Source of the DNA: Rhabdornis inornatus
Lineage: Eukaryota > Chordata > Aves > Passeriformes > Rhabdornithidae
DNA: 64,000 nucleotides
Direction: 5' to 3'
Assembly: GCA_013397075.1 (NCBI GenBank)
Contig: VWZS01000643.1
Coordinates: forward strand, 34,564 to 98,563
The position numbers and the translations under genes were made by a program. Under the pieces are notes generated by a model. It did not search any database. It was not told the origin of the DNA and saw only the letters and a list, made by a program, of their open reading frames with translations. The stretch's first letter is position 1. Every line of letters begins with the position of its first letter. Shown here piece by piece: positions 36,551 through 49,800 of the stretch.

Positions 36551-37808
36551 CTGCAACAAAGGACACCAAAGACCCAGTGAAATCTGTTTTCTCTGCTGCT
36601 GGGGTTGGCATTTGCCACCTAACACTTTAAATATCCTCCTGTTTTCATCACACAGGGTGGGCGATCCCTGGGGATGCTCAGACTGAGAGGAACATCTCCA
36701 AATGTAAAAGTCCAAAGTTATGGATTTCCACCCAATTCAAACAGTTGGATTCTCTAATATTATCCCAGACTGCACCTGCCCTGTAGCAGGTGGATTCAAT
36801 TCAATTCAAACCTTTCAAATGTGGCTTGAATGGGAATTAAATAATGTACAAACCCTCCATGAGATCATGTCACTCCAGGCACTTTTACCAGTTTTGCCAT
36901 GCATCCTCCAACCTGCTAAAGGAGCAGCAGGGTTTGGGAGAAGTTCTCTCCATTTACCAAAGGAGAGAAATTCCCCAGAGCTGTGGAGTGCCCAAGCCAG
37001 GTACTTCTAACAAAGGAGGGCAGGAACATGTGCAGTGTCTTTAAACATCAAAAAAAAAGCAAAAGACCTGAGCTTCTGATTCAGGGCTCTGGAGCAAGGT
37101 TTCTAAAACAGGCCCCAAAATTAATACCCCAAAATAGACATTGGAATAGTCAAGAGCAGAATCCAGGAACTGCTCACATAAGAAAAGACTTTTAAGAACC
37201 TGTTAGATCGTTAAAAAGAGCAGTTATTAAAAGAATTAAATATAATGACTGAAAATGTCATGCAGAACAAGCACTGCTGAGCTTTAAAATCATAAACTTT
37301 CTGAACCCAGTCATGCCAAGAGCTGAGCTGCATTCTAAAAATCCCAGGCACTTCACATTTTTCTTCAAGAAGCTTTTGCAATTTTTACAGTCACACAGGG
37401 ACAATGACTTCAGTGCAGCCCCTTTGCTGCAGGATATGACTACACATTCCTTGCTATGGTATCTTGCAGTAAAAATACACCGTAGAAAATTACATTATCA
37501 CTATCTGATATTCAGCTTCAAAATTCATTGCAAAGTGCTTTAAAAACGGGCTGGTATTTTACTGAGGCGTGAATTTCAATCAGCCCTGTTGAAGTTCAGA
37601 CTGATTTCCATGTTAATAATGAAAGCTGGAGCCAGGCTGAACCAGCCTTTGCAGTGAATCATGAAGGAATATCCAGCATCACAACTAAGATTTAAAATAG
37701 CAAAGAATTAAGTTAGGGTTCAGTCTTTCATCAGGCTGATGCTGTTTGGGTGTGATTTCCACCTGTTGGGGAGGCTAAAAAATCATAGAAATGGGGTTTG
37801 CTTCATAC
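36551..37808 (-). other. SLC6A6 intron between TM8 and TM9 exons
   Basis: This 1258-bp intron has a gtatga donor and a TTGCAG acceptor. I saw nothing notable inside it. Confidence 0.9.
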
Positions 37809-37921
37809 CTGACTGTCCAAGCCCAGGAAGATGAGCATCATGAAGAACAGAGCTGCCCACAGAGGAGACAGAGGCATCATGGTGACAGCTTTAGGGTAAG
37901 CAATGAATGCAAGTCCTGGTC
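37809..37921 (-). CDS. SLC6A6: SLC6A6 coding exon: extracellular loop 4 and TM8 with Na2-site residues
   Basis: This 113-bp exon completes a split Gly codon and encodes PGLAFIAYPKAVTMMP then LSPLWAALFFMMLIFLGLDS and Q. GPGLAFIAYPKA is the conserved extracellular loop 4 helix that closes the external gate. TM8 ends with LGLDSQ, where the Asp and Ser (residues 112 and 113 of the fragment in this window) correspond to the Na2 ligand region in SLC6 transporters. The acceptor is TTCTCAG and the donor CAG followed by gtatga. The length matches the usual SLC6 exon at this position. Confidence 0.97.
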
Positions 37922-39571
37922 CTGAGAAGGAATAAAGAAATGAAAAGTTGATACTTGTGTGGGAGTGTGAGATGGAGTTCAGCTCCTCCAGAGCAGCCTG
38001 AGCTGTGGGAGAGCAGCATTGCTGACACCAAAATGTGGCTCTGGCTGAGCAGGGCTGGCTCAGCATCACTTATCAGACTCTTTTATCTGGACACACTCAT
38101 TTCCTCACCTTTCCTCTCCTGCTCCCTTCCCCACCCCGCTGTGGAAGCTGAGTGAGTGACCAGCAGTGTGGGTGCTCAGCTGCTGCTCAGGGTCAGCCAC
38201 CACAACCTGATTCTTCTGTCATGGCAGGTAAGAGGAGCTGAACCCGGGACTGAACACCTTGACAAACTCTACATCCCTCACAGTCTGAACAGTTGGTGCT
38301 GAGCATTATCAGGAGTGGCACAACCCTGCCTGCATCCTGGCCAAAGGATGCTCAGCTTCTGTTCAGGCATCCCAGGGCTTTCTGTTCCCCTTTTTTTGTG
38401 TGGATGTGCAGCACCACAAACATCCCTGAATAAATCATAGCGTGTGCTCCTGTGATTGCCTTATATAACTTAGGAACAATCCTGGAGTCTTTATTTTTTT
38501 TCTAACCTGGTGCAAGGCAAAAGTTAGTTCCCACCCTGCTCTGTTTTTGGGTGTTGCTGCTGCTGTTGCTGTGTGACATTGACTACATATTTAGAGAAAT
38601 CTTCAAAATACAACATTTTTGTAACAGCACTGATTACTTCTCAGATCTGCTAAGATACCTTCTCACCTTGCTCATATTTTTCTGTTTTAATTTATCAGCT
38701 GCTTTTTATGAAGTCAGCCAGCTTTGAAAGCAGGGGCACAAAGGCTCTCCCCCAGACAATAGAGGAGAACTCTGTGCTGCTGCTGCAATAATTCCAGTGC
38801 AGACCTGTCACACTCCGCTGCTTCTTCATTTAAAGCAGCACTTACAAGCTCTTATAATGAAGTGCAAGACAGTTGTATTGAGGGATTTAGGAGAAAATAA
38901 CTATTTTCCATGAGAGCATCAGTGAAACCCTGCTTGTTTTGCAGTTTTCCTGGGATTAACTCCATGGGAGTCATTTCTCCTCTTCAACAGCTCAGCATTG
39001 CATTGGGGTTTTTTCTGGGCAGCCTCTTGTTCTTTTTCTTCTGCTTGAGGATGTTACAGCCACAAAGGTGTAGAGTAACTTCCATTGGATGCCCAGCTCT
39101 AATAGTGGTGGTGGATGGTTAATTTTTCATAAATCTGGGCCTGTGTGCCTGTCTGGTTTCTCATTTTAACAGCTTTTTTTCTTTAATCCTTTTTCTTTTC
39201 TTTTTTTCTTTTTTTTTTTTCCAGAAGGAGCAAATATTTGTGGATTTCAGTCTGCTCATTGAAAGAGGGTGGAATGCAGATGACGATTAGCACTCACAAC
39301 TAAGTTTGTCTCTGCTAAACAACATTCTGGATGCCCAGCTGCAGTAAGTTTGTGTAGCAAGGGCTCCTTGAATTCACGAATTTGGTTCTATGCACAGCAA
39401 CATTCATATTTTTCACACACAAATATCTGGCCACAAAAATAGTTCAGAACTCTTCCTGCAGCAGTTGTTCCATTGAATCATCTCATCCACAGGCCATGGC
39501 ACAGACTATGAACTCTGACCACATCCTCTGGGCATTTTTTGTTAACTCAGAAATCTGCTTTTGGAACTTAC
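37922..39571 (-). other. SLC6A6 intron between TM7 and TM8 exons
   Basis: This 1650-bp intron has a gtaag donor and a TTCTCAG acceptor. It contains a T/C-rich run at 39173-39223 on the plus strand but no recognisable gene. Confidence 0.9.
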
Positions 39572-39696
39572 CTGATTCTGCAACTTCTGCAATGGGCACG
39601 CCTTGTTCATAAGCCATAAATCCAAGAACTGAAAAGATAGCAAAACCAGCAACAAAGCTTGTGCCACTGTTCAAGCAGCAGAGCATGATGCAGTCT
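39572..39696 (-). CDS. SLC6A6: SLC6A6 coding exon: TM7 with chloride- and Na1-site residues
   Basis: This 125-bp exon contributes one base to a split Arg codon, then encodes DCIMLCCLNSGTSFVAGFAI and FSVLGFMAYEQGVPIAEVAE followed by S and the first base of Gly. TM7 contains LNSGTS, where the Asn (fragment residue 44) and final Ser (residue 48) correspond to the Na1/chloride ligands described in SERT and GAT-1. CIMLCCLNSG and the loop AYEQGVPIAEVAESG fit TauT. The acceptor is ATTTTCAG and the donor TCAG followed by gtaag. Confidence 0.97.
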
Positions 39697-42600
39697 CTGA
39701 AAATATAAATAAAAAACACTGCAGTTGATCTCCAGAGCTGGGGTTTCTTTCATCTGCTGCTCCAGAGGATTGACAGAACCCTGGGCTGCAGGAATGGAAA
39801 GCAAGTTGTTCATTAACAGTAAGGTCCCAACTCAAATTATTCCTGAGAGCAACCAGGAATTAGCACGTGCAGGAGGACACCATCAGAATATCCTTGCTTG
39901 TGTTTTAATTGCTGGAGTTGCAAACGTGTTGCAAGTCACTTGCTGTTTTCCAGTAAAATCTTTAAAAAACACGTACAACTCTGCAAAACATGTAGTAATT
40001 GTTAAGAACAATTTCTTCATAACAATTATACTAATAAATTCCAGAGAGTATGAACTCATTAATAAACTCTATAAAAATGGTGACATTTGTTTCCTGGGGG
40101 TAGGGGGGGAATGCTGTGGTCAGATCTTAGCTCCTTCTATCCCTGTTAAAGACCACTGGCAAAATACATCCATGCAAAATACAGCTGCAGTTTGGTTTCT
40201 AGGCATATTTAAGAGGCTGTGGGAATGAAAAGCACTGTACATAATCTGGAAGTGTGTGCATGCCTAAAAAAGTGTCTAAAAAGAGGCAAAGGCAGTGCAG
40301 GGACAGAGAACTGCCAGACAAACACATCCCACACTTCAGCCACGACAAGGAAAGGCCAAGGTGAAGAAGGATTTCTTTGCCCAGATTGGAAACGTCACAA
40401 GAGTAAATCACGTTAAAGAAAGGGAAGATCCTGTTGCAGAAAGGTGTGATTTCCCCCAGAGCCAGGGAAATATTGTTGTTCATTCTGCTCTGGGAGCCCT
40501 CCAGGCGTGACAGATGATGAGGCAGTGATGATTTATGCTGACAGTCACTCCCTGAAGACTGTTTGCCACGAGAGACAGCTGTGTACTTGAGAAAGTCATA
40601 ATCTAACCCAGATGTCTGAGGTAAATTAGGGTTCTAACCCACAGAAACACAAGGCAAGCCTGGAGCTGTCTCAAGCCATCCCTTAATCTGCTTTATCCCC
40701 ACCCCACTGTGACTCTGAAGCAAATTTTTGTGCAAGTTATCAATAAGAAGAAAAGACTCTGTAAAATCCAGCAGGTTCTGAATTCACACCTTCAATAATT
40801 CAGTAAAGGATCACATCTTTGTCACAGATTTGCATTGAGAATCAGAGACAATTCCTACTTCAAAGTCCTGGCAATTATTCCCTCAAAATTTCTCTGCTAA
40901 TCTCCCTGCTTTGCTGTTTGTCTCATTTAGTTATTTTTATCCTGTGACATCATCTCATCAGTGTTTGGAGCTCAAAGTGAGGTGAGCAGTTCCAGCATCT
41001 TGTTCCTTCACTGATGAGCCCAGCAGTGTCTCCCACATCTGCCCAAAACTCTTCTGCCACCCCTGGGACTCACCTGAGCACCAGGCACACACATTCCCCT
41101 GCCAGGGAGCACCTTGGCATTCCTGAGCTGCAAAGCCAAGGATCAGCCCAGCCTCTGGGCCGTGGGAGGCCTTGGCTCCCTCTCATCACCTCAGCTATGC
41201 TTAATTTTAACTATTATTTTGGGAAGGTTTTATGTTTTCACAGCAATTTCAGAGTAAAAAAAATCTCTGTGGCACAACATCTACAAATGGCTAATATATG
41301 CCCAGCAATGAAAAAGAATGAATATTCCCATTTGTAATGGAGACTCAGACATGGACAAGTGCAGTGATGCTCACACTTCCTGCATGCCTGGACTCTCTCT
41401 AACTCTGCTCATTTGCAGTGAAATACTTGCTGAAAATACAATTCTAACCTTTATTTATTGGCTTTTCATATGAAATTCTCCTCATAATTATGCCCAGACA
41501 GGCCAGTTCTACATTTTGGATGTTTTAAAGCAAAATAGCAATCCATAATAAAGGACTGAGGAGCACAGAGGCCTTTGTGCTTTGCAGAGATACAAAACAA
41601 TGAAAAATCAGCCCCTTCCTGACCTTCTCAGTGAATTTCAGCTCTAAAGAGCTCTGGAGGGACTCTCACCCCACCTCTCTCACCTCAGGAACTGGTGAGT
41701 TCAACACTGAGAAATTAAAACTGAGTGTGATGAAACCCTGTTGGTAAGAGAGGTCAGAAAGATGAATTTTATAATCCTTTGGGGAAAAAGAGAGATCCTG
41801 CTTTGGGGGGATGCAGCCAGATGATGCCTCCACTGGGCACAGGCTGTTTTTTTCAGATAAGATTTGGTTTAGATAATTCGCTGCTTCAAATGCAGCCTGA
41901 ACAAGATATTTCCTCCTGAGGAATGCTGTGGCACAGGATATTTGAGAGCTGCTGGTTCCTGAGTGGGAGATAAAGGCTGGAACCCCTGGCAGGATCTGCT
42001 GCTCCCTCCTCAAGCAGGAGCAGAGCCCAGCTGGACAATCCCACAGAACAAGAGCATCCCAGGGATCTCCACTCTCAGGGAAGTCTGGCAAAGCACAGCA
42101 CCACGGTGCAAATTATCTGCAGGATAAGAACACATTTCTCCAAGGAAATGAGAAAAAGGGGATTTTCATCCCCTCCAGCCAGTGAGGTTCCTGTTCTTTT
42201 CAGATACCACCACCCCAGCTGAATGGATTCATCCCCAGGAAGGCAGTCACAGCTTTCTGGGGACCCTCATAAAAATCTAACCTCATAAAAATATAACCTC
42301 ATGCAAATAAAACCTCCAATTGCCCTTCCCCTGGCTTTGCAGGAATTCTACCACCCCTCAGCTCCTGTTTTTTATCCCATGGGCAGAAGTAACCTGTAGT
42401 TCAGGGGATTTTTTCTGCTATGGGAAGGCAAACTGGAAGGAGGATCTGGATCCATTGATTGTGAAACCAATGAGTTTTAAAACACAAGTGCTCAGGAACC
42501 ATTGGAAGGGCAACATGAATTTTTTATGTGCACCCTTGGCAGGAGGACATCAGAGCCTGACTGAAGCTCAGACTGATTTCAAGTGAAAGGAAAACTTCAA

Positions 42601-43410
42601 ATTTTTATGAAAACTTCACATTCTTCCAATTTAAACTCCTGCCAATCACCTGAATAATTCAAGATGTGCCTCACTTCTCCTCTCCCTGCCTGAAAGGCAG
42701 GACACTTCTGAAAATTCATCCTGCCTTCCTTAAGGAGCTTCTCTGAGCCCACAGAGCCCCTGGCATCCCTTCCTTGCCTTTATGGATTCCTCAAGACCCA
42801 GTTGAGAAATTCCCATTTATCTTTTCCTCTTAGACTAGAAATTTGACAAAGGACAAATCTTCAGGTCTTAAAAGTTTTGTCCATGTGTAAAATCACTCCT
42901 TTATCTCCTGCTCCACAGTGGGAACAGGGGAGATAACCCTGGACTTGTACCTGGGGATAGATTTGGGATTCTGAGCTGGATAAAAATCAGAGGGAGCATC
43001 AGTGCACCTCTGTTATCCCTGTGGGGAAACACTCCCTGCTGATGGCACTGCCAGGGCTTTCAGCTTCTCAGAGGAGTCACTTGGGACACAAACTCTGGGA
43101 CATCCAGGGAGGAGCTGTTTTTATGTTTTTTAGTGAAAGATATGTAAGGATGATAAAAACTCATTTCCTATTCAAAGACATGAAGTGACTTTTGCAATTC
43201 ATTTACTACATTAATTAATTAAATCAAGTCTAAATCTTAAATTCACAAGGCCCATGTGCAGTTCAGACTTTCCCATTTCCCACTGAAATACCTCCTGCCA
43301 TTGTTTTCCACTGCAATTTTGCCTTGGGAAAAAAAATGGAGTAAAACAGAGCAGAAAATGCCAATGTTACGATCAGACTGTGGGGATTGCAGGAGGAAAA
43401 CCCCCAGCTT

Positions 43411-43494
43411 GATTTCATTTTTTAAAGTTTTAAAAGTTTTTAGTTAATTTTTTTAAAGATTTCATTTTTTAAAAGTTTTAAAGTTTTTTAAAGC
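43411..43494 (+). repeat. 47-bp tandem duplication, AT-rich
   Basis: GATTTCATTTTTTAAAGTTT at 43411 recurs at 43458 with one inserted A. Composition is almost only A and T. It is probably slippage-derived. Confidence 0.8.
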
Positions 43495-44135
43495 TGGTTA
43501 GAATACAAAATTGTGCTTTTCACATCAGAGCTCAGTTTATGTCTTGCCTGCCCAGCTGGGCCACGTTCTGCTCTTCACATCTGTCCTAGCCCTTCTCTCA
43601 GACTCGTTAAAAATCACACATCAGGACACATTAACGTCTATTTCCAAGCTGGGAAATTTGGGAAATGTTTTGTGAAGGGAATTGTGGAGGGAATCCTGGA
43701 TGTTCAGGAGCTTCAGAGCAGAGTTTTACCAGCTGAGCTCCAGGGTCAGGGGGAAGGAAGGAAAATTCCATAAGCACACACATCCAGACTCCTGCTTTTT
43801 GTAAAAAAAAACAAAACAACCAAAAACCAAAAGCACCTCAGGAAAAGCATTCCTGCACTCCTTGAGGCACTGACAGTTTCTAGCTGGGATACAACTGGAA
43901 AGAAATAGGAATAAAGCTGAATAAGAGAGGAAAGGAGTGGTGCCTTTGCTAAAGAATCACTTGTGCTAATTAGGGAAAAGGTTCATTACCAGCAGCTCTG
44001 GAGGTTGTAGGGGACTCACACCAATTTCTGCAGCAAAACATTTTGTCTTGCTAAGACGTGGAAAGAAGGAGCATTTCCTAAAACTGTCTCCTAAGCTCTG
44101 CAAGTAAAACCGTAATTTAGAATTTAAAAAAAAAT

Positions 44136-44162
44136 TGGGGGGTTGGGGGTGGTTTGTTTGGG
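44136..44162 (+). repeat. G-rich stretch, possible G-quadruplex
   Basis: The plus strand reads GGGGGGTTGGGGGTGGTTTG followed by TTTGGGG, giving enough G runs for a two- or three-tier quadruplex. It lies in intron on the non-template side of SLC6A6 transcription. Confidence 0.4.
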
Positions 44163-44879
44163 GTTCTTTTGCTTTTGGACTGTGTTATTTCCTTTATGGA
44201 AAAATGAAATTTTAATTCTCTGTCTGGAGATCATAATGGAATCACTACAACCAAACTGTCCATGTAGGAATTATAGGAAAACTAATTCAATAACCATGGA
44301 TTCCAGAAGAAAAGAGTAGGGTTCATATTGCTGTCCATGCCAGTAACATGGAATAGGGGTTCTGTGTAAATCATATCCTTTGGGCATTGACTCAGGAGAG
44401 ATTAAAACCTCCTGAAGTCATTGGCAATTCCCTCCTTGGGAATATGGAGATAAACCATGAAATGCTCCCCATTCCCTCTGGGTTGGGGTCTGCAAACTTT
44501 CCAAAAAATGGGGAAAAGTGGAAGTCATAGCATAGACCAAACTGAGGTGATTTTTAATGACAATTTTTGGTAGTACTTTTAAAAAAGCAGCTTAAGTAAT
44601 GCGCACACATTCATTTATACCTGTCTGAAATCCTGTATTTTTACATGAAATTTGTATCTCTGTGTGTACTGAGGGGTTGTAGAAGGCTCAGATTTGACAA
44701 AAAAAGGCTGAAAACTCCACATTTTGGAACAGAGTTCCTCTGGAGCAGCTCCAAGAAACATTACAGATCTCTGTCCTACAAAAACTTGTGTGTGTGCTTG
44801 TGGTTATCCATGGAGAAAAGGAAAGGGAAGTGATTCCAAATTTCAGCCCAAGAGCAGAATTGCAGCGTGGGAGGTGTTA

Positions 44880-45104
<225 letters not shown>

Positions 45105-46472
45105 TTACAAATCACAACCTTAAAAAAAAAAATGTGCTGAGAGGGAAATTCCCCTCCCCATCCCAGCTGATCTTTACAGGCTCAGCCTAAAGTAGAAAGG
45201 GAGACAGAATTCCTAGAGAAGAACCTCACCCATTAAATTCATTAATTGCTTTTAGATAGTTTTAGTATCACCTGCATTTATCTCACTCCCACTGGACAGT
45301 TATTTATTAAAATTTAAAAATTTAGTGTGAATAAATGCTCTAAAGACAAAATTCCTAGATAATACATAAATTAAGCTGGGAAAGAAGGGATAACTTATCC
45401 AGGGAAAGGATGTTTTTAGCAAAATTTAAAGGATCCAACAGGCACAAAGTTACAGTTTTGGTCACTATCCAATCAACAAGTAAAAGTTCTGTAGAGCTTA
45501 ACGAGTCAGTAGCTTTGTAATGTTATTGTGGGAACATTTATATCCTAAAGTGATGCAAACAATTTTAAATCAGAGAAAAGGAAAAGGAAGCATGAGTTAA
45601 CACAGTGAGATTCTTCTCCTCAGAGCAACATCAGAACGTTAATGAGCAGTTTCATTTTACTTTACAAGTACTGCAACAAAGCAATTCATTTCACTTGACC
45701 AGTGTGGATGTGTTCCCACTGGAGTTGAAGGTACCCTTCAAGTCTTGGTTTTAAGATGGGAGTGATATGGAGAGCCCAAACCCACACAGCTGCAGTCCAA
45801 TAAAATCCTGCTTCTGTTTTCCTGGGATAAATGATCTCTTTAAGTCCTTCGTTAAAGCAGAGCAACCAAAACACCAAACCCTGAGTGATAATCAGAGGCT
45901 GTGGCTGTGCAGCCATTCCCTGCTGCAGTCGGAAGAGGGAACACAGGGAACGATTTCAGGACTAATAACAGCCATCAAATCCTCCTAAACACACAAAGGG
46001 GATGTGTTTATTTTACATCTGATCAAGCGAGACCTTGCTCTCTGGAGCTGTTGAGTGTTTCTGTTTAGAAATAACATTAAGATCACCCTTGATTTACATC
46101 AGAGGCTTAAAGGGTTGCATTGCTGTCACGCTGAATAAGACACAGCTGGTTACATCCCAGAGCTTCAGCACTGCTGAGGAAAAGCTGCACACACAGAGGC
46201 TTTTGACAGACAGGCTCTTTAACAAGACTGGAAGCTCCCAAAAAGCTGCGAGGAGCGTGGGTCAGCTGAAAATGCACCGGCTGCCGGGGCCCAGACAAAA
46301 GCTGGGAAACTGGAAACTGGATCAGCACATGGATCCTTCCCTTGCTGTCCTCCCACAGCTGCAGGGCAGAGCACTGCGAGGAGCACAGCCCTTCCTGCTG
46401 GCACAGCTCCCACAGCGCTGATCATCCCAGTCCTGCTGGAAGCGGGGGCACAGGAGAGATGTGCTGGAAGGG

Positions 46473-46817
46473 TGTGGAAGGGGCTTACAGCTGGTCTGGA
46501 GCCAGACAGTTCACTGATAAGGTTTACTGCTGAAAGGAGTTTTATCAAGGCCATTGGTATGGAGACCGAGAAGAGAAGGAGAAGATGAGCAAGAAGAAAC
46601 CTGCAGCTGGGAAAAGTATTTTTAGAAAAGTTTTGTGAAAAACAGTGGTGGCAACTGCTTTGCACCAATGAACGTTATGTTGATCTATTGTAACCAATGA
46701 ACAAAGTGTAAACTTTGTAGAGTGTATAAAAGATGGCATGTTGTTGTAATAAACAGAAATTAGCCTTCTGAAATGGAGTGCATCCCTTTGTGTATTGTGT
46801 CTGCCCCAACAGTGACA
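46473..46817 (+). mobile_element. Solo LTR of an endogenous retrovirus, probably ERVK-type
   Basis: The 345-bp element begins TGTGG and ends GTGACA, giving the canonical TG...CA ends. It is flanked on both sides by GAAGGG (46467-46472 and 46818-46823), a 6-bp target-site duplication as expected for ERVK-like integration. Inside are ACCAATGAACAAAG, a TATAAAAG box at about 46726 and an AATAAA poly(A) signal at about 46749, spaced as in compact retroviral LTRs. No gag, pol or env sequence is adjacent, so it is a solo LTR left by recombination. It lies antisense to SLC6A6 within a large intron. Confidence 0.78.
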
Positions 46818-49800
46818 GAAGGGACAGAAGGGAGCAGCTCCAGAGCTGCTGGAGCAGAGGAGCAGAGAGCACAGCCTTCTGGAGCTCCTGTGCCCAGACA
46901 GAAAAGCAGATCAACTCTGGCCACAAGTGATGCTATTTGCTTCAAAGGAAACAAAGACTGTCACATCCCACAGGGATTCAACCTAAAAATGGCAAACACT
47001 CTTTAAGAAACATCTTCTGCAAGGAAACTTCCACATATTCTGCAAAACTGGAACCAAACTGAGGAGCGTTTTTGTTGCACTCTATGACATCAGCCTAGAA
47101 ATTCCCTCAGAACTTAGGGCTGATGTTTAAATAGGAATGGAGAAGCAATTTTATTTGCTGAATGGAATAATACAATCCACATAGCTTCTTTTGGGTTGTA
47201 TACTCAGAGGACAAGTAACATTTAATCTGTTCAGGTTTCTAAAATGACAAAAAGTGGCAAACAGGAAGATAAATTTAGAAACCACAGGTAGATTTTCTGT
47301 GGCTGAAAAAAACAGAGAGCTGGACTAACCCTGGTCTATATTGTCTGACACACCAACACTTTAAAGCCTTGAAGGTGACATTCCAGATCAGCTCTCCATC
47401 TCCTTGCCCCAACAGCCAGGGACCATCTGACATTCAGCCTCAGACTGCAGCACTCAGTTCATGGCTGGAGAATTTGGTCTCAAATTGTTTATTAGTTTAT
47501 GTCACCCCAGCCTGGGCATTCACAGAGGGCACCTCAGGGGAAGTTGTTCTCATTCCAACTTGTCATGGGCACAGATGGGCTCTTGAAGACACCAATCCCA
47601 AATCCAGGGGCAATCCGGGGTTTGTGGCTCATGGCCACAAAACCATTATGGGATATTTCTGAGAGTGCTGAGCCTGGCTTAAACCAGAAGTTGTTCCCTT
47701 TTCCAGGCAGAACAATGACATTCTGAAGGGCAGGGACACAGAGGCAAACCTGGGGCAGCAGCTGGGACAGAAGAGGACATGTGTCTGAAAGGTGACACAG
47801 CTCAATCCTTTCTGCCATGGGTAAAGTCCAGAGGAAAGGACTTTACTCATGCACCAGAAAAGCCCCTGTTGGTGCTTTATGAACTTTGGACCTTGAAAAC
47901 CCTTAGGTCAGTGATATTTAATTCAATTTAGCACTCACAAACTTGGGATTGGAACTGTTTTATAGCTTCTATCAGCTCCTACCTTGAAGGATGTAATTAG
48001 ACTATTTTAGTTTTTATCACCTCACATAAAAACTTTCCGTGCCAAAACAAGATTAAAATGGAAGCACAAAATTTTTGATAACTAACCCTAATATTTGAAA
48101 AATCACAATTTCAAAGGACAGAACCTTACAAAACAATACACAGGAGCATTTTCTACTAAAAACAGAAAGTGCTGCTCTGCAACATCCAGCTCTTAGATCT
48201 GGCAATGTCCCCGTTTTAATCTGTCTGGGTAACCTCCATTTGGCCTTCTTGTGGCAGGTCTAGGACACAGTCTCCATTGCCATGGGTGTTTTCTCTGCCC
48301 AGGGAGATGAATTGAGCTGGCCAAACACAGGATGCTGCTGTCTGGAGGATCCCTTGCCTCCTTTGTAGCTCATGCAATGAAAGCAGGATGAGGAAGAAAG
48401 GAGGGGGATGTGCTGTAGTGCAGACAACAGAACCCTGCTCTGGAGAATTAGGTTCTTTTCATGTCCCTGCCATAAAGTTTCTGTGGGATGTTATGTCCAT
48501 AAATCACTTCAAGCAACCTTTTCTCATATGTTCCTTGACTTGGCTATCCCCTAATGGGGGTCCAAAGCAAAGGACAAAGTTACTGAGCACTCACTGCAGC
48601 AGATAAAGTGAAATAAAGTCACTTCTTGAACAACTAAAAAACCCCAGAGTTTAACAAACCAACTTCAAATTGATAACACCCAGAAGAATGACAGCCCCTC
48701 ATTTTAGTCTCAATGTAAATGTCTTTCTGTCAGTAAGATGGGGTCATGCCATGCACTGAAAATAAAATAAATGAGGTGTCTGAAGCATATGGCCAGTGCA
48801 GGAATAAGTCCCTTTGCAAGGCTATTTTTTTGTGATGATCAAGCCTTAGGCAGTGAATTTAGAGGGCCAAGCAAGGAGTGAGAGGGATAAAACAAAATCT
48901 TGCACAACTGTCCTGAGATGAGCTCAGTGCCTGAACAAAGCAGAGACCTCGGGGACAACCTGTGTGATGTGTTGATGTTGATTATTTCCATCATGCATGG
49001 AATAAAAAATAATGGTGCTCACCTGAAGGAATATCTCATATTCCAGGGGTCTTCTAACCTTGTACCTTCCCTTTACTTCCTGTGCTCTCTGGATGTATTT
49101 TGAACAAGCTACAGTGCAGCTGTTATGGAATCTTTCTGTGGCTGCAGGAAGCATCTCCCAGGACACTCTGGCTTTAACTGGCACTTCCTCCATGACAAAC
49201 AACTGAATAACTCAAAATTTTGTTTGTAGTTGTGTGAAAAAAAAAAGTGTAAAATTGTTCCATGTCTGGGCAACATGGGAAAATCAGGCAGCTATTTTCA
49301 GTCTGATCCTCTCAAAAGATAGGCAGGGCTTTTTAAAAAAATAAAAGATATTCTGTTGTCACCTGAGAAGGTTCATTTTACAGCCCAGGGGCTGATGTGC
49401 AGCTTCTCTCGTGTGGTAAAGCAGCACACAGGTCCCCCCTTCTCTTTAGGCAGCATTCTAAATTTCATTTCACAGGTTTCTCAGTGGCACCAGGTCCTTG
49501 TGACACTGCTCAGGTGACATCTGGGGTTCCAGTGTAATGGCTGAGCTGAGGGAGCTGCCACATCCAAGGGTCTCCATATAAACAGACACAACAACAGAGC
49601 ACCAGGAGGATTCTCCCAGTAAATAAAATTAATATCTTGGTTTTCTGTGTGTTCCTGGCCTTTCCTACAGCCCACACAGCTCTGTTTGCTTCCTTGAGAA
49701 TTCCTGTCGAAATCAAAGGCATCAATTTCACATTGAAGCCCAAGCACTGGCTGGAATCTGTAACATCATAAATACCCACTTCTTTTTTTTTTCCTCATTC

